Origin: Acidimicrobiaceae bacterium
GTDB lineage: Bacteria > Actinomycetota > Acidimicrobiia > Acidimicrobiales > Ilumatobacteraceae
Length of the DNA stretch: 13,641 nt
Assembly (NCBI GenBank): GCA_003455715.1
Contig: DMQJ01000177.1
Location: 761 to 14,401, forward strand
Reading direction: 5' to 3'
Of the stretch, positions 1-6,655 are shown in pieces (position 1 is the stretch's first letter; every line of letters begins with the position of its first letter). The notes beneath the pieces are model-generated. The model had not been told where the DNA came from, made no database searches, and saw only the letters and a list, made by a program, of their open reading frames with translations. The translations under genes and the position numbers were made by a program.

Positions 1-45
1 CGGGGCGCGGCTGCCGGTCGGCCCACGCCCGGGCGCCGGGTCGGC

Positions 46-321
46 TCAGCGGACACCGACTGCCTCTTGATGCAGTGCGCCGGCGACGAGACGCACGACG
101 TTGCCGGTCGTCATCAACTCCACCAGCGCCCACCGAGGGACCCGAAGGCACGATCCGAGGCGGATCACCGGCAGGCCGACGGTGCAGTCACTCGCGAGAT
201 AGGTCGCGGCAAGCTCGTAGGCGAGCGAATGGCTGATGCGCAGCAGGCGCGCCGCTTCGGCGATCGTCAACAGCGGACGAACATCGTCGCTGAGCGGGTT
301 CGACTCGACCACGACTGCCAT
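46..321 (-). CDS. Excisionase-like winged-helix DNA-binding protein
   Basis: This 91-aa protein has the layout of the MerR-like excisionase (Xis, HTH_17) family. A helix-turn-helix of the form LLTIAEAARLLRISHSLAYE spans about residues 17-37. A wing follows at about residues 49-65 (GLPVIRLGSCLRVPRWAL), matching the usual xxIxxGxxxRVP pattern before a final helix. Family members bend DNA and steer an integrase toward excision, or act as small regulators of integrated elements. The ATG start is supported by a well-spaced promoter (TTGATG, 17 bp, TATCAA) only 11 nt upstream; no Shine-Dalgarno is seen. The stop is at 46-48, so a partner integrase on the same strand would lie just off the left end. 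It could instead be a regulator of the neighbouring genes. The fold is fairly sure; the excision role is inference. Confidence 0.75.
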   Translation of the reverse strand: MAVVVESNPLSDDVRPLLTIAEAARLLRISHSLAYELAATYLASDCTVGLPVIRLGSCLRVPRWALVELMTTGNVVRLVAGALHQEAVGVR

Positions 322-332
322 AGGGGGAGTCG

Positions 333-361
333 TTGATACACCGGCCCGTCGAGAACATCAA
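333..361 (-). promoter_or_regulatory. Promoter of the excisionase-like gene
   Basis: On the minus strand there is a TTGATG -35 element (361-356), a 17-bp spacer and a TATCAA -10 element (338-333). The expected start of transcription falls about 4-6 nt before the ATG at 321, so the mRNA would be nearly leaderless. This is the best-spaced sigma-70-type promoter in the window. Confidence 0.5.
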
Positions 362-393
362 CCGCCGAAAAAACGCAGGTCACGGACTAGATG

Positions 394-422
394 ACACCAG
401 CGCATACAGGAGAACACCAGCG
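394..422. repeat. Direct repeat ACACCAGCG, period 20 bp
   Basis: ACACCAGCG occurs at 394-402 and again at 414-422. The 20-bp period is close to two helical turns, so a protein could bind both copies on one DNA face. Only two copies are seen, so chance is possible. Confidence 0.35.
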
Positions 423-480
423 AACACAGAAGCGTACGAAACAGCACGAACAGTGTGCCCAAGGTCACATGGGAGTAGCT

Positions 481-491
481 GTTCTTAGAAC
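481..491. promoter_or_regulatory. Palindrome GTTCT-T-AGAAC, possible operator
   Basis: This is a perfect 5-bp inverted repeat around a single T, lying about 80 bp upstream of the -10 element of the 328-aa protein gene. It is not a canonical LexA box, which would read GAAC-N4-GTTC. A role as a binding site is speculative. Confidence 0.2.
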
Positions 492-569
492 CAGGACACG
501 GTGCAGGTCCGAGGTCCGCGTTTGCATCACTGGCCGCAGACCTGCCCGTCATGCTCGAACTCGCCGCCG

Positions 570-581
570 TACAGTCTGGAC
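570..581 (+). promoter_or_regulatory. -10 element for a leaderless start at 582
   Basis: TACAGT (570-575) is followed by 6 nt and then ATG at 582. In actinobacteria a TANNNT box 6-7 nt before the ATG is the usual signature of a leaderless transcript. It supports 582 rather than the in-frame GTG at 501 as the start. No convincing -35 is seen. Confidence 0.45.
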
Positions 582-1568
582 ATGGGCGACCGAGCGCATT
601 ACATCGTCAGGTCGGGCGACCGCCCTGAGCTGTACTACTCCCACTGGGGATCCGTCCGGCTCGACGTCGACTTGTTGTGGGGCCCGGAGTACGCGGTCGC
701 CCTTGCTCGTGCCCAGTTGCCGACCGAGGAGTGGCTCGACCACGTCTGGTGTGAGGGCGCGGCCCTGATCGACGTGAATACGAAACGCCTTCTCTGGTTC
801 GGCGGTGACGACATGATGGTCGACGAGATGGAACGGGCTGTCCACGCGCGCATGCTTGCTGTCGCCTGGGACGGGTGGACCGTGGAATGGGCGAATGATG
901 GCCTGAACGACATTGTGGACGCGCTCGGGCTGGACCGGTCCCTGGTCGACACCGAGATCCCGATACGTGCGGCTCCGAAGGACTGGGGCGATTCCGTGGT
1001 CGACCCGAGTTGGGCCGTCACGATCGTGTCGATCCAGGGCAACGGCCGCCAGCGCGTCGCGCTCTCATCGCATATGCCCGAGACCGTGATCCGGCGCGGA
1101 CTGAACGTCGCCTCCGACCAGGCCATCTGGCGCGACAGGGTCCGGCTTGGGGCGGTGCCATATGGCGGGGTTCACGTCGACCTCGACGCCAAAGAGTTCG
1201 CGTACTGGACCGCCCAGCCGATGCCGGTTCCGATCCACAGCGGTCCCACCGACGCCGACGGCTGGTCGTTCACTCGGTGGCGAGCCGAAGGGCTGCGCCA
1301 ACATCTCGATCGGCTGTCCGACATCGAGACGGTCTGGCCAACCACGGGTCAAGTGCTCGATCGCGTCTGCGCCCGGGCGATGGAGCAAGGCGACAAGGAC
1401 CCTGTCGCCTCGGTCGAGTCGCTGGTCGGGCGAATGCGCAGCGAACTTGGCAAGACCATCGAAGTCGGCCCTTTGACGTCCGCTCACGTTCACGTACCGA
1501 TCAGCAGGGCGGACCGCTTGGCATGGCTGGACCGAATTCGGCATGCCGTGTCCTCGCACGAGACGTGA
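582..1568 (+). CDS. Uncharacterised protein, GDRAHY...YYSHWG N-terminus
   Basis: I do not recognise an established domain in this 328-aa protein. The N-terminus (GDRAHYIVRSGDRPELYYSH, residues 2-21) looks like that of uncharacterised actinobacterial proteins with a GDRxxY...YYSHWG beginning. Residues 25-75 are rich in Trp and acidic residues (LLWGPEYA, WLDHVWCEGA, LLWFGGDD). Residues 145-215 look like beta strands, and the C-terminal third is charged and helical. No signal peptide or membrane segment is seen, so it is probably cytoplasmic. An in-frame GTG at 501 would add 27 residues, but the TACAGT box exactly 6 nt before 582 favours the shorter form. It lies 115 bp upstream of a DUF1016 nuclease gene in the same direction, which seems to have its own promoter. 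It may be a partner or regulator of that nuclease; there is no direct evidence of function. Confidence 0.75.
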   Translation: MGDRAHYIVRSGDRPELYYSHWGSVRLDVDLLWGPEYAVALARAQLPTEEWLDHVWCEGAALIDVNTKRLLWFGGDDMMVDEMERAVHARMLAVAWDGWTVEWANDGLNDIVDALGLDRSLVDTEIPIRAAPKDWGDSVVDPSWAVTIVSIQGNGRQRVALSSHMPETVIRRGLNVASDQAIWRDRVRLGAVPYGGVHVDLDAKEFAYWTAQPMPVPIHSGPTDADGWSFTRWRAEGLRQHLDRLSDIETVWPTTGQVLDRVCARAMEQGDKDPVASVESLVGRMRSELGKTIEVGPLTSAHVHVPISRADRLAWLDRIRHAVSSHET

Positions 1569-1643
1569 GCGTGGCTGAACGAGCCGATCACGAGCACTGC
1601 CGGCCAGCAGCGGGCCCCTTCCCGTGCGGCCACCGCCGTTCAA

Positions 1644-1683
1644 GTTGCCGGGCCTGTGGCAACCCGCCGGGTACGTTGGGATG
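1644..1683 (+). promoter_or_regulatory. Promoter and inverted repeat upstream of the DUF1016 gene
   Basis: GTTGCC (1644-1649) and GGCAAC (1658-1663) form a perfect 6-bp inverted repeat around 8 nt. A -10-like TACGTT (1672-1677) follows, with 6 nt between it and the ATG at 1684. The repeat sits where a repressor could block the promoter. Its left arm contains TTGCCG, a possible -35, but the spacing to TACGTT (21 bp) is too long for a normal promoter. The -10 and leaderless start are more credible than the operator. Confidence 0.35.
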
Positions 1684-2733
1684 ATGGCTGTCGAACGTGT
1701 TGCCCGTGGCCGTAAGGCCGCTGACGTTCCGGCTGACTACGCGGTGGTGTTCGCGGAGCTGAAGGAGACCGTTCGGTCGGCCCGGCTGCGCGCACATCGG
1801 TCAGTCAACACCGAACTGCTCGGGCTGTACTGGACGATTGGCCAGACCTTGGTCGAGCGGCGCCAGCAGGACGGCTGGGGTGCGAAGGTCGTCGACCGGC
1901 TGGCTGGCGACCTGCGAGCCGAGTTCCCGGACATGACCGGTCTCTCGTCGCGCAGCCTCGTGTACATGCAGACGATGGCCAAGACCTGGCCAGTCGCATT
2001 TACGCAGCAGGCTGCTGCGCAATTGCCCTGGGGACACATCATGGTCCTGCTCGACCGGCTCGACGACACCGAGACGCGCGACTGGTACGCCGACCGCGCG
2101 GTCGCCAACGGGTGGTCGCGCGCAGTGTTGCTGAACCAGATCAAGTCCAAGCTTCACGTCCGGATCGGGGCGGCGCCGACGAACTTCGTCGAGGTGCTCG
2201 GCGACAGCGACCTCGATCTCCAGTTGGTGAAGGACCCGTACAACTTCGAGTTCCTCGGGCTGACGGAGCGGGTCGATGAGCGGATCTTGGAGCAGCGGCT
2301 GATGGACCGCATCCAGGAGTTCTTGCTGGAACTCGGCGAAGGTTGGTCGCTGTACGCCCGCCAGCGCCGGTTCACCGTCGGCTCGAAGGACTTCATCGCT
2401 GACCTGATCTTCTTCAACGTAGAGCACCGGCGATTCGTCGTGTGCGAACTGAAGGTCGACGAGTTCGATCCGGCCTACCTCGGACAGTTGCAGTTCTATG
2501 TGGAGTGGGCCGAGCGTCATCTCCGCAAGCCAGACCACCAACCGACGGTCGGCATCCTGCTTGTCGCATCGAAAGACGAGGTCGTGGTGCGCTACGCCCT
2601 TGCCGCTTCCACGTCCCCGCTCGCCGTTGCCACGTACACGTTCGACGCGCTGCCAGTCGCGACCAAGCGAGAGCTGAAGTCGACCAAGCAGCTCTCCAGC
2701 GCGGTTCAACGGACGCACGAAGCCGATGGTTGA
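1684..2733 (+). CDS. DUF1016 / YhcG-type PD-(D/E)xK nuclease domain protein
   Basis: This 349-aa protein has the two-part layout of the YhcG/DUF1016 family. The N-terminal DUF1016_N helical domain (about residues 38-160) carries NTELLGLYWTIGQTLVERRQ, the LSSRSLVYMQTMAKTWP stretch and QLPWGHIMVLLDRLDD. The C-terminal PD-(D/E)xK domain (about 185-325) shows DFIADLIFF with Asp240, then VVCELKV with Glu255 and Lys257, then GQLQFYV. These are the expected catalytic D...ExK residues, so the nuclease core looks intact. The length is typical. Family members are often found with restriction systems and mobile elements, but their exact substrate is not settled. ATG 1681 is one codon upstream; 1684 is preferred because TACGTT ends 6 nt before it. 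The 3' end overlaps the next gene by 8 bp, implying co-expression. Confidence 0.9.
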   Translation: MAVERVARGRKAADVPADYAVVFAELKETVRSARLRAHRSVNTELLGLYWTIGQTLVERRQQDGWGAKVVDRLAGDLRAEFPDMTGLSSRSLVYMQTMAKTWPVAFTQQAAAQLPWGHIMVLLDRLDDTETRDWYADRAVANGWSRAVLLNQIKSKLHVRIGAAPTNFVEVLGDSDLDLQLVKDPYNFEFLGLTERVDERILEQRLMDRIQEFLLELGEGWSLYARQRRFTVGSKDFIADLIFFNVEHRRFVVCELKVDEFDPAYLGQLQFYVEWAERHLRKPDHQPTVGILLVASKDEVVVRYALAASTSPLAVATYTFDALPVATKRELKSTKQLSSAVQRTHEADG

Positions 2734-4270
2734 CCAACACGGCGGCGGAGCAATCAGCGCATCGGCCCTCGTCGAAGCCCTCCTCTCGCAAGAGACGGCG
2801 GAACGGGAGGCTGCTGCCGCTGAATTGGAGCGGTCCTCTGATCCTGACGTGCCGTCGGTGTTGGTCGATGCATTGACCAGCAAGTACGGCTACGTCGTTC
2901 GTCAGGCACTTGACCTACTGGCAGGGCGGGCCGACCCGGCGGCATTGGAACCGCTGAGAGAGTTCGAGCGCTCGAATCCGCACTTTGATCACGTCGTACG
3001 TGCCCGCGTTGCGATCGATGCGATCGAGGGCAGGGGGTATCGTCGCAGACCGAGCTCGGCTGACTTCTACCGGCTCTACGGGTCGGCGTTGGTCCTGGAG
3101 TCGTTGACGTGGACCGAATGTCGCGGCAGCGGATCGCCGTTGCCGGATGACGCTGACCTGGCCGTGGTGATCTCGCCGTCGTTCCATCCTGAACTCGCCG
3201 TTTCATTCTCCGGCGATCAAGTTGACCTGTGGCTTCGGCACGACTCGCTCTGGCAGACGATGCAGACCGACAGTTTCGGGGCGACGGGAGCGCGGCGGGT
3301 CCTGACGACGAATCGATCCGATGTCGGGCGGCTGCGGCGGCTCGCGGAGCAAGGCCTCGAAGAACCCGAGACCGAGAGAGCGCTCGATGGCGTGAGGTTC
3401 GGAGGTTTGGTACGAATGGGAGGCGAGATCGTCGAGCTGGCGTCTCGAAACGGCGGAGTCGACCTCAGCGAGTTTCTCTTCGTGACGAGGCAGATCGGAA
3501 TGGCGTCGGCAGAGGCGTACTGGGAGTACGAGTTGCTGCGAGAACTTGGCGGCTACATCGGCGTAGGCCTCGAGGTCCTTGAGACGTCGAGGCCGATGCG
3601 TGCCGTTTCGATTGCCGGTCGCTGTGACAGTGAGGCCTGGAACGGCTTCGAAGCGGCACGAGTCGGTCGTCGGTACCACGTTGCGGATGTGAGCGGGTTG
3701 CGGTTCCTCTCGCCCGTGGCCGCTGCTCGCTTCGGTCGCTGGGTGACGGAATCTGGCGCCGTCGTGGTCGGTGACAACGACAACCCGTACGTCGGCGCGG
3801 CTGGAGTTGAGATCGTGGACAGCTGGAGTGAAGCCGGTGAGAACGTTGCTCACCGTCCGACGTTGCAGCTGATCGGCTACTGGGCGTCTGGGACGGACGC
3901 CTCGCTGCCGCATCCGTCGGACTTCGTCGATGGCGACGCGGGGCCCGGCAATCGCGCAGTCGGCGATGCCCTCGACAGAGGCGTGCCGTACCTGTACGCG
4001 ATGGGGCTCTCACCCTGTCGCATCTGTGGGAAACCCAATGGCGCGGCGGAGATGACGAACGGGACCTACGTCTGGCCAGAAGGTCTCAGCCACTACGTTC
4101 GGGACCACGGCGTGGTACTGCCGTCCGAATTGACCGTTTCTGCTCTCGCCGTCGCGTCGGGTGATGATCGATGGCTGACAGCGCTCGCCGCGGAGGCGTG
4201 TGACCGATCACTCGACTGGTGGAGAGAGGCGACAAGTCGAGGAGGCCCAACGGTCTCGACGGGTCAGTGA
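2726..4270 (+). CDS. Large protein with HEAT-like N-terminus and C-terminal CxxC...HxxxxH motif
   Basis: This 514-aa protein has no assigned function. Residues 10-100 form two or three HEAT-like helical pairs (SALVEALLSQETAEREAAAA, VPSVLVDALTSKYGYVVRQA, PAALEPLREFE). Residues 113-385 are a mixed region I do not recognise, with a strand-rich part around 290-365. Near the C-terminus (about 394-470) there is a compact element: PHPSDFVD, then CRICGKPNGA with Cys431 and Cys434, then TYVWPEGLSHYVRDHGV with His456 and His461. The two Cys and two His could bind zinc. I recall this C-terminal motif from many uncharacterised bacterial proteins. The ATG lies inside the end of the DUF1016 gene (8-bp overlap), so translation is probably coupled. 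It could be an effector, adaptor or immunity partner of the nuclease; this is inference. No membrane segment is evident. Confidence 0.8.
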   Translation: MVDQHGGGAISASALVEALLSQETAEREAAAAELERSSDPDVPSVLVDALTSKYGYVVRQALDLLAGRADPAALEPLREFERSNPHFDHVVRARVAIDAIEGRGYRRRPSSADFYRLYGSALVLESLTWTECRGSGSPLPDDADLAVVISPSFHPELAVSFSGDQVDLWLRHDSLWQTMQTDSFGATGARRVLTTNRSDVGRLRRLAEQGLEEPETERALDGVRFGGLVRMGGEIVELASRNGGVDLSEFLFVTRQIGMASAEAYWEYELLRELGGYIGVGLEVLETSRPMRAVSIAGRCDSEAWNGFEAARVGRRYHVADVSGLRFLSPVAAARFGRWVTESGAVVVGDNDNPYVGAAGVEIVDSWSEAGENVAHRPTLQLIGYWASGTDASLPHPSDFVDGDAGPGNRAVGDALDRGVPYLYAMGLSPCRICGKPNGAAEMTNGTYVWPEGLSHYVRDHGVVLPSELTVSALAVASGDDRWLTALAAEACDRSLDWWREATSRGGPTVSTGQ

Positions 4271-4336
4271 CTTCGCCGTGCCGTGGGCAGCCTGAGTGCC
4301 AGCGTCGCGCCGATGAACTGTGGAGCGATGGTAGAG

Positions 4337-4370
4337 CGGCCCCCAGGCAACTGGGGGCCGTTGTCATTTT
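4337..4370 (+). terminator. Rho-independent terminator after the accessory block
   Basis: CGGCCCCCAG (4337-4346), a GCAA tetraloop (4347-4350) and CTGGGGGCCG (4351-4360) form a perfect 10-bp GC-rich stem with a GNRA loop. The tail TTGTCATTTT (4361-4370) contains six T. It lies 66 bp after the stop of the 514-aa gene and 62 bp before purU, so it separates the two transcription units. The tail is not a pure T run, but the hairpin is very stable. Confidence 0.75.
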
Positions 4371-4414
4371 CCAGCTTCTTTGCGCACGTCGGTGCCAGCC
4401 TTCCGGCAACGTCG

Positions 4415-4420
4415 TACCCT
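4415..4420 (+). promoter_or_regulatory. -10-like TACCCT before purU
   Basis: TACCCT lies 11 nt before the purU ATG at 4432, giving an expected leader of only a few nucleotides. No clear Shine-Dalgarno or -35 is seen. It fits the TACNNT pattern found before several other starts in this window. Confidence 0.35.
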
Positions 4421-4431
4421 GCTGCGCTGTC

Positions 4432-5292
4432 ATGACGCGCCACATCCTCACCCTCACCTGCCACGACCGGCCCGGCTTGGTGCACGCCGTGTGCGGGGGC
4501 CTGCTCGACGTGGGCGGCAACATCCTCGAGAACGCGCAGTTCACCGACCCCGACTCGCTCACGTTCTGCATGCGCACCGTGGTCGACACCAGCGTCGATG
4601 ACCCTGCGGTGGTGCAGGCAGCGGTGGCCGAACGGCTCGCCGACACCCAGGCCAACCTTCGGGTTCGCCTCGAGTCAGAGCGGCCGCGAGTGATGATCAT
4701 GGTGTCGAAGTTCGACCACTGCCTGGTCGACCTGCTCTACCGGTGGCGCACCGGGGCGCTCGCCGTCGACCTGCCCATCATCGTGTCGAACCATGCCGAC
4801 TGTGCGCTCATCGCCGCCCAGTACGGCATTCCGTTCCTGCATCTGCCCATCACCAAGGCCGTCGACGGCCCCACCTCCAAGCCGGCGCAAGAGGCCCGCA
4901 TCAAGGAACTCATCGCCGAGCATCGGGTAGATCTGGTGGTGCTCGCGCGTTACATGCAGGTGCTCAGCGACGATCTGTGCGAACACCTCCGCGGGCGGGC
5001 CATCAACATCCACCACTCGTTCCTGCCTGGCTTCAAAGGGGCCAAGCCCTACCACCAGGCGCATGCGCGGGGCGTGAAGTTGGTGGGTGCGACCGCTCAC
5101 TTCGTCACCGCCGACCTCGACGAAGGCCCCATCATCGAGCAAGACGTCGCCAGGGTCGACCACACCCACACCGCGGAGCAGTTGGTTGCGCTCGGGCAAG
5201 ACACCGAGCGGCTGGCGTTGTCGCGGGCCGTGCGCTTCTGGGCGGAGGACCGCATCCTGCTGGTGGGCGACAAGACCGTCGTCTTCCGTTGA
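4432..5292 (+). CDS. purU: Formyltetrahydrofolate deformylase
   Basis: PurU hydrolyses 10-formyltetrahydrofolate to tetrahydrofolate and formate in the cytoplasm, balancing one-carbon pools and supplying formate for purine synthesis by PurT. The 286-aa length is normal. Residues 1-80 are an ACT domain (ILTLTCHDRPGLVHAV ... GGNILENAQF) that in the family senses glycine and methionine. Residues 86-286 are the formyltransferase-fold domain (RVMIMVSKFDHCLVDLLYRW). The catalytic triad expected from PurN/PurU is present: Asn192 and His194 in INIHHSFLPGFKGAKPYHQA, and Asp230 in DLDEGPIIEQD. The start is set by the ACT domain beginning right after the ATG. It is a monocistronic gene between a terminator and a convergent crotonase gene (15 bp between stops). 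Nothing in it looks damaged. Confidence 0.96.
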   Translation: MTRHILTLTCHDRPGLVHAVCGGLLDVGGNILENAQFTDPDSLTFCMRTVVDTSVDDPAVVQAAVAERLADTQANLRVRLESERPRVMIMVSKFDHCLVDLLYRWRTGALAVDLPIIVSNHADCALIAAQYGIPFLHLPITKAVDGPTSKPAQEARIKELIAEHRVDLVVLARYMQVLSDDLCEHLRGRAINIHHSFLPGFKGAKPYHQAHARGVKLVGATAHFVTADLDEGPIIEQDVARVDHTHTAEQLVALGQDTERLALSRAVRFWAEDRILLVGDKTVVFR

Positions 5293-5307
5293 CGCCCGCG
5301 ATGCGAG

Positions 5308-6147
5308 TCAGTCGCGCTCGCGGTAGTCGCCGAACTGGCGGTCGCGCTCGCTCAACGCTGCGGTGACGCCCTTCTCCGCGAAGCTGCGCATGTAGGCCTT
5401 CGAGGATGCCTGATGGAAGCCCATCGCCTGGATCTCGGCGGTGGCGCGGATGCCCGAACGAATGCCCATCGCCTCCATGGCCCGGTGCCCGGCGCGTTTG
5501 TTGAGCGCCAACAGGTCGGGTGGCACACGGGCCACGCGCTCGGCACGCTCCAGCACGTATGTGTCGAGTTCGTCGGCGGGCACAGCCCGGTTGGCGAACC
5601 CAAGTCGGGCGGCCTCGGTGCCGCTGATGGAGTCACCCGTCAGCAGCGCTTCCATCCCCGCGCGCAGGCCGAGCATCCAGGTCTGCCACTGCATGTCGGG
5701 TGGGCTCATCAGGCGCACAGGCGGGTAGCCGATCTGTGCGTCATCGGCGACGTACACGAGGTCGCACGCCGTGGCCAGTTCGCTGCCGCCGGCCAGGCAA
5801 TAGCCGTGCACCTGGGCGATGATCGGCGTGGCCATGTCCCACATTTCGAACCAGTTGTTCACCACATGGCGCGACCACCAGCCGTCGACTGGGGCGATGG
5901 AACGCTCCACATCGCTGTTGCGGCTGCCGAGGTCGTAGCCGGCGGAGAAGCAACTGCCCGCTCCACGAATGATCACCACCGACACGGAGGCGTCCTTGTC
6001 GGCGGCCCGCAGCTCGTCGAACAGGGCGCCGCGGAGGGCGTCGTTGAGCGCGTTGCGCTTGTGTGGCCGGTTGAGGGTGAGCCGCCGAACCCTGTCGGCG
6101 GGCTCGTCGACGACGAGGACGGGTTCGGGGCTGCTCGGGTCGCTCAT
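5308..6147 (-). CDS. Enoyl-CoA hydratase/isomerase (crotonase) family protein
   Basis: This 279-aa protein belongs to the crotonase superfamily, which acts on acyl-CoA thioesters. It shows [16 protein letters not shown] (21-36), the first oxyanion-hole segment SCFSAGYDL (65-73) and the second, [13 protein letters not shown] (117-129). In classical enoyl-CoA hydratase two glutamates are catalytic. The first is present as Glu123, but the second, normally in a QPE motif, is replaced by Pro143 in IGYPPVRL. An ordinary hydratase reaction is therefore doubtful; isomerase, hydrolase or another crotonase chemistry is possible. The start overlaps the stop of the upstream DUF4188 gene as ATGA, so the two form an operon. 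A TACCGT box also lies 6 nt before the ATG, which may allow separate leaderless expression. The exact substrate cannot be read from sequence. Confidence 0.88.
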   Translation of the reverse strand: MSDPSSPEPVLVVDEPADRVRRLTLNRPHKRNALNDALRGALFDELRAADKDASVSVVIIRGAGSCFSAGYDLGSRNSDVERSIAPVDGWWSRHVVNNWFEMWDMATPIIAQVHGYCLAGGSELATACDLVYVADDAQIGYPPVRLMSPPDMQWQTWMLGLRAGMEALLTGDSISGTEAARLGFANRAVPADELDTYVLERAERVARVPPDLLALNKRAGHRAMEAMGIRSGIRATAEIQAMGFHQASSKAYMRSFAEKGVTAALSERDRQFGDYRERD

Positions 6148-6641
6148 GGTCGCACGGTAGCGGCCGCTCCCTCACTGATTCGCTGACGAGCGGCCTCCGA
6201 TCGCGGGCCGACAGCTTCGTGCGACCCGGCGGCCGCCAGCCCGAACGTGGGCATGTTGCCGTACACGCACTCGTAGTTGCCGGCGCCGACCTTGAACGTC
6301 TCGTGGAAGATGCCGACGTCGCCGCTCTTGCCCACCTTGCGGTTGAAGGCCCGCCACGGTTCGAGATGCGGGTCGTCGGCGTTGCGGGCGAAGGCCTCGA
6401 GTTGGTCGAACGAGCGCCAGTACTGGATGAGGGTGATGGTGCGGCCGGAACGCATGGTGCGTGTGCCCAGCAGACCCTTTTCGGGGTGCTTCATCAGCGT
6501 GGCGAGCATCTTCGGCATCGCTGTGAAGACGGGCCACCAGCGGTGCACCTTCCACAGCTTGTTGAACCGCATGCCGATGATGAAGACGACGAAGTCGCCT
6601 TCGATGCGGGCGGTGTACCTGCCGGGGTGAACCGTGGCCAT
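6144..6641 (-). CDS. DUF4188 domain-containing protein
   Basis: This 165-aa protein matches the DUF4188 family: [20 protein letters not shown] (4-23), then [20 protein letters not shown] and [11 protein letters not shown], then [18 protein letters not shown] and [20 protein letters not shown]. The strand-helix order and the [12 protein letters not shown] and GIFHETF segments resemble dimeric alpha/beta-barrel (antibiotic-monooxygenase-like) proteins. The family has no firmly assigned reaction. A Shine-Dalgarno AAGGAG (6653-6648) stands 6 nt before the ATG, one of the few clear ones in the window. It is the first gene of an operon with the crotonase and is divergent from a MerR-family regulator whose probable operator lies just upstream, so it is likely controlled by that regulator. 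The last 25 residues are low-complexity and look like a disordered tail. Confidence 0.85.
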   Translation of the reverse strand: MATVHPGRYTARIEGDFVVFIIGMRFNKLWKVHRWWPVFTAMPKMLATLMKHPEKGLLGTRTMRSGRTITLIQYWRSFDQLEAFARNADDPHLEPWRAFNRKVGKSGDVGIFHETFKVGAGNYECVYGNMPTFGLAAAGSHEAVGPRSEAARQRISEGAAATVRP

Positions 6642-6647
6642 CGTGTG

Positions 6648-6653
6648 CTCCTT
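6648..6653 (-). promoter_or_regulatory. Shine-Dalgarno AAGGAG of the DUF4188 gene
   Basis: AAGGAG on the minus strand lies 6 nt before the ATG at 6641. It fixes that start and contrasts with the apparently leaderless start of the divergent regulator. Confidence 0.75.
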
Positions 6654-6655
6654 AT

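Larger units (their letters stand above)
322..581. other. Divergent intergenic region, AT-richer, with small repeats
   Basis: These 260 bp separate the divergently transcribed excisionase-like gene and the 328-aa protein gene. No convincing gene is seen. The stretch is visibly richer in A and T than its surroundings (for example an A6 run at 368-373). It holds a 9-bp direct repeat (394-402, 414-422), an 11-bp palindrome (481-491), a tandem GGTCCG pair (506-511, 513-518) and promoter elements facing both ways. Such a layout would suit a regulatory or recombination-accessory site read by the adjacent DNA-binding protein, but that is inference. Confidence 0.5.
1..4370. mobile_element. Putative integrated element / genomic island (right part)
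   Basis: This is an inferred unit, not a delimited one. It is supported by an excisionase-like gene at the left edge, three consecutive genes of accessory type (an unrecognised protein, a DUF1016 nuclease, a HEAT/zinc-knuckle protein), and a strong terminator just before the housekeeping gene purU. By eye, the third base of codons is less strictly G or C in these genes than in purU and the genes to its right. No integrase, tRNA or direct-repeat att pair is visible, and the left boundary lies outside the window. The right boundary is placed at the terminator only for convenience. Confidence 0.3.

Noticed and set aside
1..26. Possible start (GTG on the minus strand) of an integrase downstream of the excisionase-like gene
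   Set aside because: Only eight codons lie in the window; nothing in them identifies an integrase.
481..491. GTTCTTAGAAC as a LexA/SOS box
   Set aside because: The half-sites are in the opposite order and spacing to the Gram-positive GAAC-N4-GTTC box.
358..552. Minus-strand open frame of 64 codons in the AT-richer intergenic region
   Set aside because: No recognisable motif or ribosome binding site, and it covers the promoter-proximal region of the divergent genes.
501..581. In-frame GTG extension of the 328-aa protein
   Set aside because: The TACAGT box 6 nt before ATG 582 favours the shorter protein, and the added residues look like translated intergenic sequence.
1801..2883. Long open frame (360 codons) antisense to the DUF1016 nuclease
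   Set aside because: High-GC shadow; the plus strand encodes clear DUF1016 and PD-(D/E)xK motifs.
3203..3913. Open frame (236 codons) antisense to the 514-aa protein
   Set aside because: Arg/Pro/His-rich composition typical of shadow translation and no motif; the sense frame carries the HEAT and Cys/His motifs.
4321..4370. tRNA-like stretch (GATGGTAGAGCGG followed by a stem-loop) that could be an attachment site
   Set aside because: There is no T-arm, acceptor stem or anticodon loop; the hairpin is explained as a terminator.
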